Positions 46,263 through 58,609 of a stretch of 64,000 bases of DNA are shown piece after piece. Positions within the stretch are counted from its first letter, which is position 1. Each line of letters opens with the position of its first letter. Position numbers and translations under genes: made by a program. Below the pieces are notes generated by a model. That model was given only the letters and a program-made list of their open reading frames with translations, made no database searches and was not told the DNA's origin. Origin of the DNA: Neoconidiobolus thromboides FSU 785. Taxonomy: Eukaryota; Entomophthoromycota; Entomophthoromycetes; Entomophthorales; Neoconidiobolaceae. The stretch spans positions 1 through 64,000 of the forward strand of contig MU626298.1 of NCBI GenBank assembly GCA_025603075.1, read 5' to 3'.

Positions 46263-47439
46263 TTAATATCTGCGTTGACTAGGGTCAATAAACCCCCCTG
46301 GACCTGGTGGGTTGTTAGATGGTGGATTACCTTGACCTGGGAATCCAGGCTGTGGTGGATAGCCTTGGTTACCGCCATATCCTCCTTGGTTCCCTTGGTT
46401 ACCACCGTATCCCCCTTGATTTCCACCGTATCCTCCTTGATTTCCACCATATCCTCCTTGTGGGTCTTTATAATCACCACCAAAGCTACCGCCTTGTGGA
46501 CCACTGCTGTAAGATGGAGGTTGTCCATAGCCACCTTGGTTACCTCCATAGCCCCCTCCTTGATTAGGAGGATTGTAACTCCCTGGACCTTGTGGGACAT
46601 TAGGACCAGATCCATATTGATTGCCTCCATAACCACCTTGTTGGTTACCTCCATAACCGCCCTGTTGGTTGCCTCCATAACCACCTTGTTGGTTGCCTCC
46701 ATAACCACCTTGTTGATCACCGTATTGCTCATCTACAAGTTTCATTGCATTAGCGGCAGCTTCTGCTGCAACAGCCTCACGTGATGCCTCAATATCTCTC
46801 TTTCCTCCCATTCCCATAAACCCGCTACCACCTTGGGTGTTTTTATTAAACATCTTTACTGCTTGAGCCATAGCTACACCAGCAACCATTTTTTTCAAAA
46901 AGGCATAATGTACAGTTTTACCTTGCTTTTTTTGATAATTTTGGTAATAATTCATTGCAGCAAAACCAGCGGCACCTGCAATAAGTTTAGTTGTCATACT
47001 AGTACCACCCCCGCCCTAATTATTAGGTTATTTTAAAAAGTGTTTTTAGAATAGAAACTTACTCTTGCGGTTACGTTAGCTTGGTCAAACATATCTCTTG
47101 AGCGGTTAGTATCAATATCTACATTCATGTGTTGAGCCTTTAATCAAAGATTAGTAAAAAAAGCAACTAGTTAATAAAGCTATTTACCTTATTAAAAGCG
47201 TTTTGCAAATCGTTACTTGAGAAGCTAAGATCCCTTTCACCACCAGTTAAATTCTTAGCAATTTCCCAAGGTTCGGCATTAGGATTAATGGAATCAAAGT
47301 CAATCTCATCGAAACTTTCGCTGCTACCTCCAAAATTACTTGGAGGTCCTGAGTTGTATCCCCCTTGATTGAAGCCGCCTGGGGGCCCTGAATTGTATCC
47401 TCCTTGGTTGAAGTCTCCTGGATAATTATTATATGACAT
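46263..47439 (-). CDS. Gly/Gln/Tyr-rich repeat protein with conserved central domain, 3 exons
   Basis: Exons on the minus strand: 47439-47188, 47137-47063 and 47015-46263, giving 359 residues. Three parts can be seen. The N-terminus is disordered with [13 protein letters not shown] repeats. The centre (about residues 85-195) is folded-looking and Ala-rich: [20 protein letters not shown], then [20 protein letters not shown] and [19 protein letters not shown], reminiscent of small fungal domains of unknown function found in CipC-like and related stress proteins. The C-terminus has many GGYGGNQ repeats. Low-complexity ends of this kind favour condensate or surface interaction, but no function can be assigned. 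In-frame nucleotide repeats make copy number likely to vary. The opposite strand also shows long frames here, which are shadows of the repeats. Confidence 0.75.
46371..46735. repeat. Coding tandem repeat (GGYGGNQ units)
   Basis: Imperfect 21-24 bp units (such as CCTCCATAACCACCTTGTTG on the plus strand) repeated with different spacers; they code Gly-Tyr-Gly-Asn-Gln units of the Gly-rich gene. Confidence 0.85.
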
Positions 47440-47710
47440 TTTTAAATTTAAACTGATCTTTGTAAATAAAAAACTAATCCATTCGTATTTATAAATCCAT
47501 TTAAATAATCATATTTTAGGAATTTATGATATCATGCTCCACGTCACATTCTGTGTCTTGGCGGCCAATTACTTTGCTGTTTGTTTTTTTAAAATCCAAA
47601 CCAAGCCAATCATTAGCCAAACATGCCAAACCTATGGCTGACGTTTGTTTTGAAATTTTGCCCATTCTTCGCAGGAAATTAACAAAAAACTTTTTTAAAA
47701 ATACTAGTGT
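47440..47710. other. Promoter side of Gly-rich gene
   Basis: Short intergenic DNA containing a more GC-rich patch than usual at 47540-47660 that has no coding signal I trust. Confidence 0.35.
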
Positions 47711-47776
47711 TTTTTACTACTTTTTCTGTTAAGTGCTATTGAGCAGAAAAAATGTCAGTAAATTTCTTAAACAAAA
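47711..47776. mobile_element. Partial MITE-like copy (8) directly beside copy 9
   Basis: Has the core CTTTTTCTGTTAAGTGCTAT and AAATTTCTTAAACAAAATA but lacks both terminal repeats; it is a degenerate half next to the full copy. Confidence 0.55.
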
Positions 47777-47879
47777 TATGTGGATGTTTTTTTGTTTCAT
47801 TACTTTTTCCATTTTTTGAGCGCTATTTAAGCGGAAAATTTATTAGTAAAATTCTTAAACAAAAAAATAAATCCCCATA
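47777..47879. mobile_element. MITE-like element, copy 9
   Basis: TA-TGTGGATGTTTTTTTG at the left, AAATAAATCCCCA-TA at the right, flanked by TA on both sides. The shared frame (LLFPFFERYLSGKFISKILK) is open. Confidence 0.88.
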
Positions 47880-48681
47880 TGCATCCTCATAGCTTTTTAT
47901 AATAATCTCAAAGTTATCTAAAGGTGCTCAGTTTGAAGTACGAGTATGTTTTATGAAAAACTGGTTTATTTTTAAAGAGCAGGGGGGGCTCTTTTAAAAT
48001 TCTTGATCTCTATATCTAAAGTGAACAGCAATATTTCATTGTTGACAACGAAAACAAACATGATTGTCTTTTTATTATTTTGTTTATGTATTATGCTATT
48101 TAAAAATTAAAAATTAAATACTGAAATAAAAAGGTTGTCTGCAAATTTTATAAACGAGTAGTTCTCAAAAATTGATTAAGTTTAATTTATTAAAAATTAA
48201 TTATACTCTTATAGTTACTATGTGGATTTCAATATGTGAATAAAGAAATTTTTACATTTTGGAATAGTTCTTTACAACAGGTAGCCAAGCTTTACATGAT
48301 AATTGCTTGTTTTCTAAATTAACTTTATAATTAAAATATAAATTGATTACAAATCACCATTTACTAACTAATGTCAAAAAATTAAAAAATATTGATTATT
48401 ATTTTTGTAAAATGTAATTTCAAATTAAGTATTTATTAAATAAAATAGGTGTTAGTTCCTTATAAATTTATATAAATATAGTATTTTGAAGTTTTGAAAC
48501 TATATTATCTATCAAGTTTAGTCTACCATAGAAACAAAGACTTTAATTTTTTGTTTTCTGTTTAGGAATCAGATGTACTTACATTATAAAACAATAGTTA
48601 ACAATCATTTATTGCTTCAATAATATTGGCATGGAATATAATGCTTCACAGTTAAAAGAGGGAGAAGATAAGGCCTTGCAT
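47880..48681. other. Intergenic
   Basis: AT-rich, no gene or RNA recognised; includes the 3' flank of the carrier gene. Confidence 0.5.
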
Positions 48682-49855
48682 TTACTCTGTAGCGCCAAGT
48701 TCTTCATTTTCAACCCCTTTCTTAAATGATTCCATCCAACCCTTAACTTTTTCATAAACCATGAAAGTAATGGCTTGACCTGGTGCAACTCTCATCAAAC
48801 GGGGTGTTAATCCTTTATAAAGTGCTCTCCATCCTTCTTCTTTTACCATTTGCGTGACAATATTTTTAGTACGTGTTAAACTCGATTCCCCGGTAAGATT
48901 AGGTGTCTTTTGGATACGTGTTTTAATGGTATCAATGGGTGCATTAGACATTGGTCCCATAGCTCCACTTAAACCACCCAAAAGCAAATGTTGATAACTA
49001 GGTAATTCAGTTTTATCTGGTTGAGCATTTAACGCCATCTTTTTGAATTCTTGATAGGCAGCAAAATTTACAGCTTGATTGGTAGCTAACAAGGCGATAA
49101 ATATTAGAGTATTTTACATAGAAAATAAAGCTACCTTGTCTTAATGCGGTTAATGCTAAACCTTTATAAAGTGCACCAATACCTTCTTCTTTAACAATTA
49201 AATAAGCGGCATGACCTGCATTACGATATTTAGGAACATCTAAAGGATCAACCATGGAGTGACGCTGAGCTTGTAATCGAATTTTAATTACATCCATAGG
49301 GGTAACGATTAAAACTGCTTCAGTTATACCAGCTCCTAACCCAGCTAGAAAAAAGAGTTAACATTGAATCATTTTTTTAAATAACAAAAATTACCAAAGA
49401 ATGTTTTGTAAACATTTCCCTTTCCTTCCTTATTTGCCAATACGGATTTATAATATTCAAAGGAAGAAAATCTTATTGCCATTTTGGGTACAATACCAGA
49501 TACAACGGCTCCCAGTCCTTTATAAAGAGCAAGGGCACCCTCTTTTTGTACTATTCTGGATCCAACTGAAAAGAAGCTTCCACTTTGCTACAAATATTTA
49601 GAAAAGGTCTTCACATCTAATAAGGATCTAAAGTTCAATTACCTTTGTACGTTTCAATTGCATTCGAACTTTTATAGTATCAAGTGGATGGCATATACAA
49701 GCTTCCATTAGACCGGCAGCACCACCGGCAATAAGATGAGTGGCGAGATTTGGGGTAACTTTTTTTTTAACCTCTGTAGTATTAGTTAAAGTAGCGGTAC
49801 TTGGTTTTGAAACCAAGTTTAATTTCGAGTCTCCACCATCTACAGTTTGTACCAT
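48682..49855 (-). CDS. SFC1: Mitochondrial succinate/fumarate carrier, 4 exons
   Basis: Exons on the minus strand: 49855-49643, 49587-49395, 49344-49135 and 49085-48682, in frame with GT-AG introns, giving 339 residues. Three mitochondrial-carrier repeats are present with signatures CHPLDTIKVRMQ, TPMDVIKIRLQAQ and APIDTIKTRIQ. Text typical of the Sfc1/Acr1 subfamily surrounds them: LYKGLGAVVSGIVPKMAIRF, RHSMVDPLDVPKYRNAGHA, YKGLALTALRQATNQAVNF. The N-terminal 40 residues are a polar extension. This inner-membrane antiporter takes cytosolic succinate from the glyoxylate cycle into the matrix in exchange for fumarate, which feeds gluconeogenesis during growth on two-carbon compounds or fatty acids. 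The second and third introns both interrupt codons starting with G for Ala. Confidence 0.95.
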
Positions 49856-50962
49856 TTGTTACTACTAGTTTTCTAAAAAAATATAAATAAATTTGATAAA
49901 AAAAAGTTGAGCTGTATTTAAATCTTTTCTATTTATCCTTTAATTTTCATCTCCATGAGGTAGTTAGTCTATTAAATGAGGTAGTCATTCACTGTAATTC
50001 AACTTCTCATGAAAATTAAACATTTGTTTAGCAGTCACTCTTTCAATTCTAACTTTGGTAATTTAAAACCTTATTTAAAAAAATCAATTAAGAATTCAAC
50101 CGATTTTCTCCACTTTGCAGTGATCCAATAAAATTTAATTATATCATTGTATAGGCGATATCTATTAGCTACAGTAAAATTGAGTTTGGATTAAATTTGA
50201 ATTAAATCTATTAAAACGAAATTCAAAGAATTTTTGAAGTATGAAATTAAGCCAATTAGTGTATATTTTTCATAAGTTAGTCAACTATTACTTAAACAGT
50301 GCCACTTATTTTCAATTATTTAATACTTGAATTGTTACTATAGGTTACATTTTAAATTATTTCATTGTTATATTACAAACATCGTCTATAGTAAGGATTC
50401 TATTTTATTTGCTATCAGATTATAAAAATAGTTGTCTAACTTTATTTTAGGCAATTTAATTTAACGTTAAAAAATAGAATTTATCATAATTTGTTTTTGT
50501 ACTACTATTATTTATTAGCATTGGATTGGATATCTTTATTATTTATGTAACTTTTACTTTTTCAATTAGTACAATAAAGGACTATTGATAAATATTTAAA
50601 TAAATCAAACATTATTTTGTAAAGCTCCGCTGTTTGAAATGATATTATGATATATTGGAAATTGATAATTTATTAAAATTTATGTTAAGATTTTCAGTAT
50701 GGTTTGAAATTAATTCATTCATTTTGAAGTTGATTTTAATTTATCAAAACATTAAATTTATTTTATGTCTATAAATATTAATACCAATAATAAACAAATC
50801 GATACAACATCAATAAAACATATTATTTATTAATAATAAAGACTTTAATTCAAACACATTAAAACCCAAGTAAAAGAATGAGATTATTATATATTAACAT
50901 AGTTGATCTGAAAAAACAACTCAGCTCATTTTGATCGATGAAAATAACTTAAACATTTCAAG
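49856..50962. other. Intergenic
   Basis: About 1.1 kb AT-rich spacer; no gene or repeat copy seen. A short direct repeat of ATGAGGTAGT occurs near 49957-49985. Confidence 0.5.
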
Positions 50963-52995
50963 CTAATCAACACGCTGAGTAAAATTGGAAGGAAATATAC
51001 CTCTAGTAGCCACCCCGGTATTTGGGTCCACAAATTCGCCTTCCCACCAGCCATCATCATGGGTAGCTAATACCGCTAGTATTTGTCCTTGTTGAATTGT
51101 TAGCTCCTGTTCCATTTCTCTTAGATAGTCGTAAAGTACTCTTACTAAGACTTGATTAATACGTCAATTACTAAATAACTCAATTCACTTACCAAAAAAC
51201 AAAGGTCTAGCAACAGGATAACTTGGTGGGGCAGAAGGAGTAGCTAAGGGTGGGGATACAACTTGCATATTTAAATTAGAGATAGTAGAAGACGAGTTCA
51301 ATTCATTAGTACTAATGTTAGCAGCTTTTAAGTTAGAACTTGATGGATTCTTTATTTCTTTATTATTCTTTTCTTCTTCAATAACTTCATCATAAAAGGA
51401 TGCTAATGAACTTGATGCTTTGATGTTATTATTACTGCCATTTGGTGGTGATGGACTTTTTAAATCGTCACTAGAATCATTTTGTCGACCACTACTATAT
51501 TGATTTAGGTTTCCAGTACTTTTACTAGCTGTTGTTGTTTTTGTAGGTGAGGTAGGTGAATCAACACTGTTTGATTTTGACTTGTTATTATTGATATTAA
51601 ATAATGAGTTGCTTGCTGAAAAATGATGCGGGACTTTGAAAGCTTTTTTAAATAGCTGAGCAGGCTTTGCCATTGAAAAGCTATTAGAGCTTTCTTCCAA
51701 AGGAGAATCTAAGCTTGGAATTTCATAAATAGGTGAACCGTCTACTTCATAATCTGGATCAAACCCAGTGGCTCTTTCATCAATAAATGTTTGAATTTCT
51801 TTTGAAGCAACAAGTTGTTGTAAATTGGTACGTATTTTTTCAGAGGACTAAATGATTATTTATTATCTGGTATTGCTTTTAAAATCTTGTTTTTACCTCA
51901 TCATCTTTGACACACACTTCCGCAACTGCGTTGGAATAGTCCCAAATCACTTTTTTTAAAAAATCATTTCTTTGTTCTTCTAACTCTTGAAATACCTATA
52001 ATTTATTAATGTTGAATCAACTTTTTTAAAAACTGCTTACCCGGCATGAAACTCTCCAATCGTGCTGCCAGATTTTAGTGGCCTCTTCAAGTTCTCCCGA
52101 AAGTTGAGAATAATCCGTTTCTATATTTATAAGTTATTGATCCCAAAAGTATGAACTAAATTACCTAATTGTTTAATCTTTTGATGCCTTTGCTGGATCT
52201 AAATAATAAATAATTGTATATACTTATACTATTAGACTTACTTTTTCGATATCTTTTGCAGCCGATGAATTAATAGCTTCCATGCTATTTGCTTTTGTTT
52301 TTTCATTTAAATACTTTTCTTTAATCTAATTATGAATTAGATTGATAAGGTAAAAATAAATAAGTGTTACCTTTAATAAATTGGCATGTTTCAATGATTT
52401 ACTTTTAGACGATCTTTCTATAATAGCTGCTTGCTACTTTTATTTAATACACATCTTATATAAAAACTAAATATACATTACTTCTTTTCTTTTCTCCCTT
52501 TGCTGATTAATAAATATGGATAACTTACTTTCGATATCGCTTTTTATCTTTGTGCTTAGCTCAATATGAGCGTTACCACTTGCTTCCAACTCACTTCTAA
52601 GGCGACTTAGAGACTTTTGTAAATGACTAAGGATATTAATAAATTTACTAAAATTTTAATTATATTGCTTACCCACTCTCGTCTTTTCCAATATCACATT
52701 TTGAGATTTTCAATAATTTTTTACCGTATTCTTCTTCAAGTTGAGCTCTAAAGATATTAAAATATTAAAACAAGGTTAGAATTTTAAGCTACCTCGAGTT
52801 AAGTATAGTTTTTAATTCGTTACACGTTTGTTTTGCTTTACGCATCTTATTCATCAAGGTCTCAACTCCTCTATCATCTTTTCCCTGAATAAAAGTTACT
52901 AATTATATTTCCCGAAATGAATTAATAATTACCCAAAAGGAATTTTCAAATGATCGAGGTTGAGTTCCGTCTTCTTTGTTGTCTCCGACCATCAT
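50963..52995 (-). CDS. F-BAR and SH3 protein of the Cdc15/Imp2/Hof1 type, 11 exons
   Basis: Exons on the minus strand: 52995-52933, 52884-52793, 52747-52673, 52626-52482, 52433-52371, 52325-52242, 52198-52165, 52120-52041, 51995-51897, 51847-51193, 51144-50963, all in frame, giving 523 residues. The N-terminal F-BAR domain begins SFENSFWGKDDRGVETLMNK and contains KQTCNELKTILNSRAQLEEE and YGKKLLKIS, the F-BAR (FCH) hallmark; helices run to about residue 280 (VFQELEEQRNDFLKKVIWDY). A Ser/Asn/Pro-rich linker of about 180 residues follows. The C-terminal SH3 domain reads VRVLYDYLREMEQELTI, DDGWWEGEF and GIFPSNFTQRV. This matches fungal cytokinesis scaffolds that bend membrane and bind actin-ring proteins at the division site. 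A Bzz1-like endocytic protein is the alternative, but that has two SH3 domains. Confidence 0.92.
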
Positions 52996-53630
52996 ACAGA
53001 ATAATTAAAATTTTGAAAAAATAAAATTCCAAAGCTTTGAGTTTTTCAGTTGTTTACGAACTACTTTTAACCCTAGCGGAGAAATTGAATCATTTTTATA
53101 ATTTATTTGATTGGCTAAGATAAGAATCTCAAGACTAAACATTAATTAAGTGCCCACACTAAGAGACTTGACTGAGTTTTCGACTCATATTCATTAAATT
53201 TGATCTATTTTTATGTATGATTTAGATCTTTTCTTGGTTTTTTATTTTTGTTTTGCCAAGTAACAATTCAAATCATATTTTCTATCCACTTTAAGCTAAC
53301 AATACTTATCAAACAAAATTTTATAGCTTAATTATTCAACTAGTTTTAGAAATAAGATTAGTTTTATTTTGACTGTTTTTTATAAACTGTGATAATGATT
53401 TGTTTTAATACATTTTATATAAATATGAGCATATTTTAGTATGTTGAAATAGCAATAATTCCATTTTAATTCTTTGAATTGAGTCACCATTTTATAAAAT
53501 AGCTGTCAACAATTATTTGTTTTATCACTTGAAATTGTACCAATTTATGTTCAATCACCAACTTTTGCACTAAATAAATGCAGTCAATTTTAAACAAAAT
53601 TGTAAAAAATTAACTTCACTTTTTTTTAAA
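52996..53630. other. Divergent promoter region
   Basis: Separates the minus-strand F-BAR gene from the plus-strand cap-binding gene, so it holds the promoters of both. AT-rich; no further feature seen. Confidence 0.5.
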
Positions 53631-54433
53631 ATGGCTTCACTATTACCAAGATTAGATACCCCTTCAACGTATAAGGACAATAAAAATCCAGTAAGCAAAT
53701 AAACATGAAAAATAACAATCTAAACCAAGAAAATAGTTGGAAAAAGCGGAACTTGCTAAAAAGTTGGAACAAAGCTCAACTTTATATGTAGGTAACTTAT
53801 CGTTTTATACTTCTGAAGAGCAAATCCATGAGTTATTTTCCAAATGTGGCGAGATTAAACGTATCATTATGGGTTTAGATCGTATGAAGAAAACTCCTTG
53901 TGGCTTTTGTTTTGTTGAGTAAGAAACCAATAATTAATAAAAGTTAATAATTGGTAATCAATTTTAGATATTACTCCCATGAAGACGCTGTAGATTGTTT
54001 GAAATTCTTAAATAGTACCAAGTTAGATGATAGAATAATAAGAACAGATATTGATCCCGGATTTATGGAGGGTCGTCAATTCGGTCGTGGACGTAACGGA
54101 GGACAAGTAAAAACTTGACTAAATTTAATCACGTATATTTATTTTGTATAGGTAAGAGATGAATTCCGTACTGAATTTGATGCAGGAAGAGGAGGATGGG
54201 GACATCAAAAAGCCAGTATTGAGAAAAACCGTGAGAATGTACTTAAAGATACTTACGAAAATATGGTTCATGCACCTACTGGGGCTTCTAATAGCTTCAA
54301 TGCTTCAAAGAGTAAGATTATTTATGATTTTGTTTAACTTATTAAATATTTTTTAGATGATAAGAAGAAACGTGGACGCGGAGATGACGACGATGAAGAA
54401 GAGGGAAATAATAACAAAAGAACAAACAACTAA
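53631..54433 (+). CDS. CBC2: Nuclear cap-binding complex small subunit (CBP20), 5 exons
   Basis: Exons 53631-53690, 53737-53918, 53968-54106, 54152-54311 and 54357-54433, in frame, giving 205 residues. One RNA-recognition motif: RNP2 [11 protein letters not shown] and RNP1 [13 protein letters not shown], with the CBP20-specific text [20 protein letters not shown]. After it come [20 protein letters not shown] and [20 protein letters not shown], with the aromatic and acidic residues used for cap stacking, and then GRGGWG. The C-terminus is Lys/Arg- and Asp/Glu-rich and looks disordered, possibly a nuclear signal ([10 protein letters not shown]). With the large subunit it binds the 7-methylguanosine cap of nascent Pol II transcripts in splicing, export and decay. 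Four short introns. Confidence 0.95.
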
Positions 54434-55663
54434 AGTGTATTGCACGCATTTATAGATGGACAATTTAAATGTTTCAATTTACTAGCTCAATACGAATTAA
54501 AAAATTCCATCAATTAAATAAATTATTAAGCTAATCTTGAAAGATTGTTTTAAAAAAAACTGTTTATCATTAAGTATTTCTTACTGTCTAGAGAGATGTA
54601 TTGTTTATGTATACTGATAACCTTAACTATTATATATACATGAATTTTAATTTACTAACCTTTAGATTGCTTTGTTATATACTGATTCCAAATGTATTTG
54701 AGTTAAAACGGGCTGTAGTTACAAGACTTTTGTTGTTTTTGGTTCAGGGTTGATTTTTAATGTCAATTTACGGGTATATAAAAGTATACAGCCCTCAAAT
54801 TCACATTAGAAAAAAATAACCATAAGCTAAAAGCAACAAGATACCTAACTCTAAGTTGCTTGATAATTTAAAAATACATTATTTTGCTTCAACATTTTGT
54901 CCACTCTTTGAAGTTCAAACCTTAAGGAATTTGGTCGAATTCTTAAACAAAAAGGCACTTCAAATATTGGTTTCGAACTATTTTGTATTTAGATGTGTTT
55001 ATATGGAGGTTTATAAATAGTATTATAAATCAAAGATACGCTATGAAATACTGATACAGGTATATAATTTTGAGTAAATGCTTTTGAAATTAAGAATTAT
55101 AAAATTTCAATTATATGAGGAGTAGCATAAAGGTCCACTATACAACCACGTAAAACAAAAAACACCGAATAAATCACTATTGATAAATAACTTTTCAGTT
55201 TATTAGTCATATATGGAAGCCTTTTTTTTATTTTATTCAACTTTATTTTATTTCCGGTCAATAGCTCAACCACCATTGTTCATTTATTGTCTATTACAAT
55301 GTAGGTTTAAAACATAACTCCTTCGCTTTTAAATAAAAGATAATGAAACATGAAAACGAAATAATGCTTAGGAATAGGGTATCTGACTTCTGTATTAATA
55401 TAACTTCACTATAGTTCTAGAATTTTGGTTTTTAAAATATCACGATAAAAGTATCAAGTGTCCTATTCAATCAGTATCAAATTAAATTTATTCAAACTAT
55501 ACTTAAAACACTATAATATGATAATAGCTGGTAGTGCTACTTCAAAAACTAATTGATAGTTGTATTACAAAACAGGTTAAACTTAAACTATAAAAACCAA
55601 ACATCACAATGTATTTTAAATTACTCTTCAGTACTTATGGTACATATTTTATCCAATTTGACT
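54434..55663. other. Intergenic, decayed
   Basis: AT-rich with no intact gene. Near 54920-54965 a stretch AATTCTTAAACAAAAAGGCAC recalls the right part of the 100-bp repeat but both ends are missing. Confidence 0.4.
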
Positions 55664-56950
55664 TTAGCACTTGTTTAAATTACAAATCTCTGAATCTCTA
55701 TAGCACAGTATAGAAGTAACAACCAATAAAGGAGTAGTAAGTTTATAGCTAATGTTTGGCTTTACTCTGTTCAAATTAGAAGGGCCAATTTTAATAACAT
55801 CAAGGCTTAGGAGCAAGAACAAAAAGTTGATAAAATTATTAATATAAGAATCCAAATATTTCATTGTAGTTTGTTTTATAGAGTTGAAGTTAGAGCTGTT
55901 GCTCTGGTTAATTAAACACTCATGGTATCCTATTTTATCATCATCAACTCTATCGAAACATTCATATCGATCTCTTTTTTGGATCCTGTTTTCTAGGGAT
56001 TCAATACGAAGGTGCCAATGTCCATTAAAAAAGGAAGCATGGTAAATAACTCCAAAGCTATGTTATCAACATATAGCTGCTTTAAACTAGATAATTGTAT
56101 TAACTCATAATCAATGCAACTTTTAAACTTTAACAACCAAAAATAAGCCTGTTATTAGTTTCGACTAATTTTACATTTATATTTGCATTAAATGAATATC
56201 TGGAAATATCTATTAATTTCAGACTCTTTGAGCTACCTAAGTTATCTAAGCTACTGAGGACATCAATATTAAAACCAGGGTCAATATTTCCTTAAAATTT
56301 TGATTAAGTAATGGGTGAAATCTATATTAAATCATGTCTAACTGAAGTATCTACATGTTTATTTGTAGCTAAATGTAACAATCTCAAGCTACTAAATTTC
56401 GTTTTTATTGTACTTAACCCATCAGGGCTTAAATTACCAAAACAATATAACTCAAATGATTTAACATGAGGAGTTTTTTCATTATTTTTTCCATTTTTTA
56501 GGCGATATTTGAGTGGAAAAGCTATTAGTAAAATTCTTGAACAAAAAAATACATCTCCATATTCTGGTTAAAATATTTAATAAAATCTTCGATACATTCT
56601 TTTTGTAAGCCAAATTCGCATATTTAAACTGTTTCAATTTGGTCAAAACAATTCATAAATACTTTTAATATTCCAATAGTATTGTAGTGATATGTGATCA
56701 ACTTTTTTAGGTTTGGTAAATTAATGCTAATACTAAAAGGAATACTACTGGTGTCATATTCATTACAATCACAGAATTGCACCGATGTTATATGTTATAT
56801 ATTTGGACAATCTTTTAACATCTTGAGGTTGCTACCATCTAAATACAAACGTTTTATTAATGTATTGTTTATAAACTTTTTTTTAATACAATTTGTATTT
56901 ACTATCATTCTGATATATTGAATAAATATCTAAAAAACATAATTCAAATA
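55664..56950 (-). pseudogene. Decayed F-box/LRR-type gene with MITE insertion
   Basis: Minus-strand fragments resemble the leucine-rich repeat part of the intact gene at 62273-63535: SFELYCFGNLSPDGLSTIKT with FSSLRLLHLATNKHVDTS, then after stops LKFKSCIDYELIQLSSLKQL and YVDNIALELFTMLPFLMDIG. A further open stretch runs to 55664. Several stops and frame shifts break it. Repeat copy 10 (56467-56559) is inserted in the middle. The intact relatives are F-box proteins that offer substrates to SCF ubiquitin ligases. No F-box is visible here; limits are approximate. Confidence 0.6.
56467..56559. mobile_element. MITE-like element, copy 10
   Basis: 93 bp from TGAGGAGTTTTTTCATTA to AAATACATCTCCA with the core TTTTAGGCGATATTTGAG. 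It lies inside the decayed F-box/LRR gene; the right flank is TA, the left CA. Confidence 0.85.
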
Positions 56951-58609
56951 AAAGTGTTGGGGTTAGCAATTGAAATCTTTTTTATAATAATATGTTTAGT
57001 AGTTGATTGAGCTTTATTGTCATTTTGCAGAGTGGATATAACATAAAGTAACATTTTTAAAGTTTGATAAAAAAAACAAAAAAATTGCTAATAAATCAAT
57101 AGATTAAAATTCCAAAAAAATTAATAAGTATAAAAACATGTTATTATTTATTTTGAATTAATATATTGTAAACTGGCCATGCTATTAATATTAGACCAAC
57201 AGGGGTTGCAAAAAACCTTCCCAAGCTTAGCTAAAAATCAAATACTTTTCAGTAGCAAACTTTATTAACTATAATAATTTTTGATTTTTGACTTTTTTAC
57301 TAGTAAAAATTTTGTTAGCATTTTTCAAATAATGAAACTTTAAAAAATATTTACTATGTCATATTTTTTTAAGAAAAGATAAAGGAAGATTTTTTAAAAA
57401 TGAATTTATATATCCATTGTTAAAAAAGCCTTTTTAAATAATAAATGTATATAGTCAAGCTTTAAAAAATTGGTTTCATATAAAAACAAAGCTTGCTCAT
57501 ACTTATAATATGTTTTATTTAGAAAATTTATATTAAAAAGTATTAAAGTTAGGACTTTTAATATGAAATTAAATTCTAAAAATATACTTTTAGAAAATAA
57601 ATTTTTATATCCTTTTTTTAGTACTTAATAATTTCTTTATTTTATGATATTAAAAAATCAAAAAAATATATAAGTAGCATTTAAACATTACTAACTTATC
57701 ATTTAACATTACTAACCTATCATTAGCTTTTTGTTTTTTTAATCTTTTTTTGTTATTTTTCCATAGGATCTTTAAATTTGTTACTTTAGACTAAAAACAC
57801 TTTGAGCATAAAAGCAAAAAACTTTATTTCATGTAGGCTCTATGGTCGCTTAACCATTTTATTTAGTACAAAGCAATCCCGCTTTTATAACCAATAAGTT
57901 AATGAATATCAGTTTAGCTATAACGGTCAAGGTTTGAACTAAAGTACTTTACATCGATGTGGTATATCTTTTCTCATTTAGGTACTTTAGTATTTTCTAA
58001 GCAGTTTAACATTTAAGGTAAATCCTAGATAAACCTTTAAACAAAAAAATACACCTTTCATAAGTTCCTATACTAAGTAATCCTATTTAACTATTATCAT
58101 TGATGTAGCTCAAGAAGCAGTAAAGGTATAACTTTAATACCAAACATTCGCCAAGTCTAAAAGTAAAGCATTATCAAACTGAATTTTTTCAACTGTTGCA
58201 TTTATACTTTTACTATTTAGGAAGAACATGTGTGATACCAACAAAAATAGGGCTACATAATATTACAGTCAATTAATTTATAAAGACCAAAAGTCTATTA
58301 TCTCAACTCCAACCATATTACATATATATCAACTTTGTTAATGTTTTAAGTTTAAACCAAAAGGCTTAAGGCAAAGCTTGTTTCAGTAGGGTTATTTTAC
58401 TTCAAGCTCTAAAGCTTCCTGGAATCCTGATAGTAAGTACTAAAAGTTTAATAGGTTATATAAAATGATATGTAACAAAATCAAAACCATTCAAAGCCTT
58501 TACTTTGATGACATAAACAAATATATAAAAATTCAATAATTTTAAAAAATCAGGATGTCTGGTTTTTGTGATTTTATAGAAAGGATAGTGAGCATTTCGG
58601 TCCATTTGA
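56951..58609. other. AT-rich intergenic
   Basis: No gene seen. Possible very old traces of the 100-bp repeat at 57295-57330 (ACTAGTAAAAATTTTGTTAG) and 58030-58060 (AAACAAAAAAATACACC), both too weak to call. Confidence 0.4.

Noticed and set aside
46275-46784. Long frames on the plus strand and in a second minus frame over the Gly-rich gene
   Set aside because: They are shadows of the in-frame tandem repeat; only the frame with GGYGGNQ units joins to conserved upstream exons.
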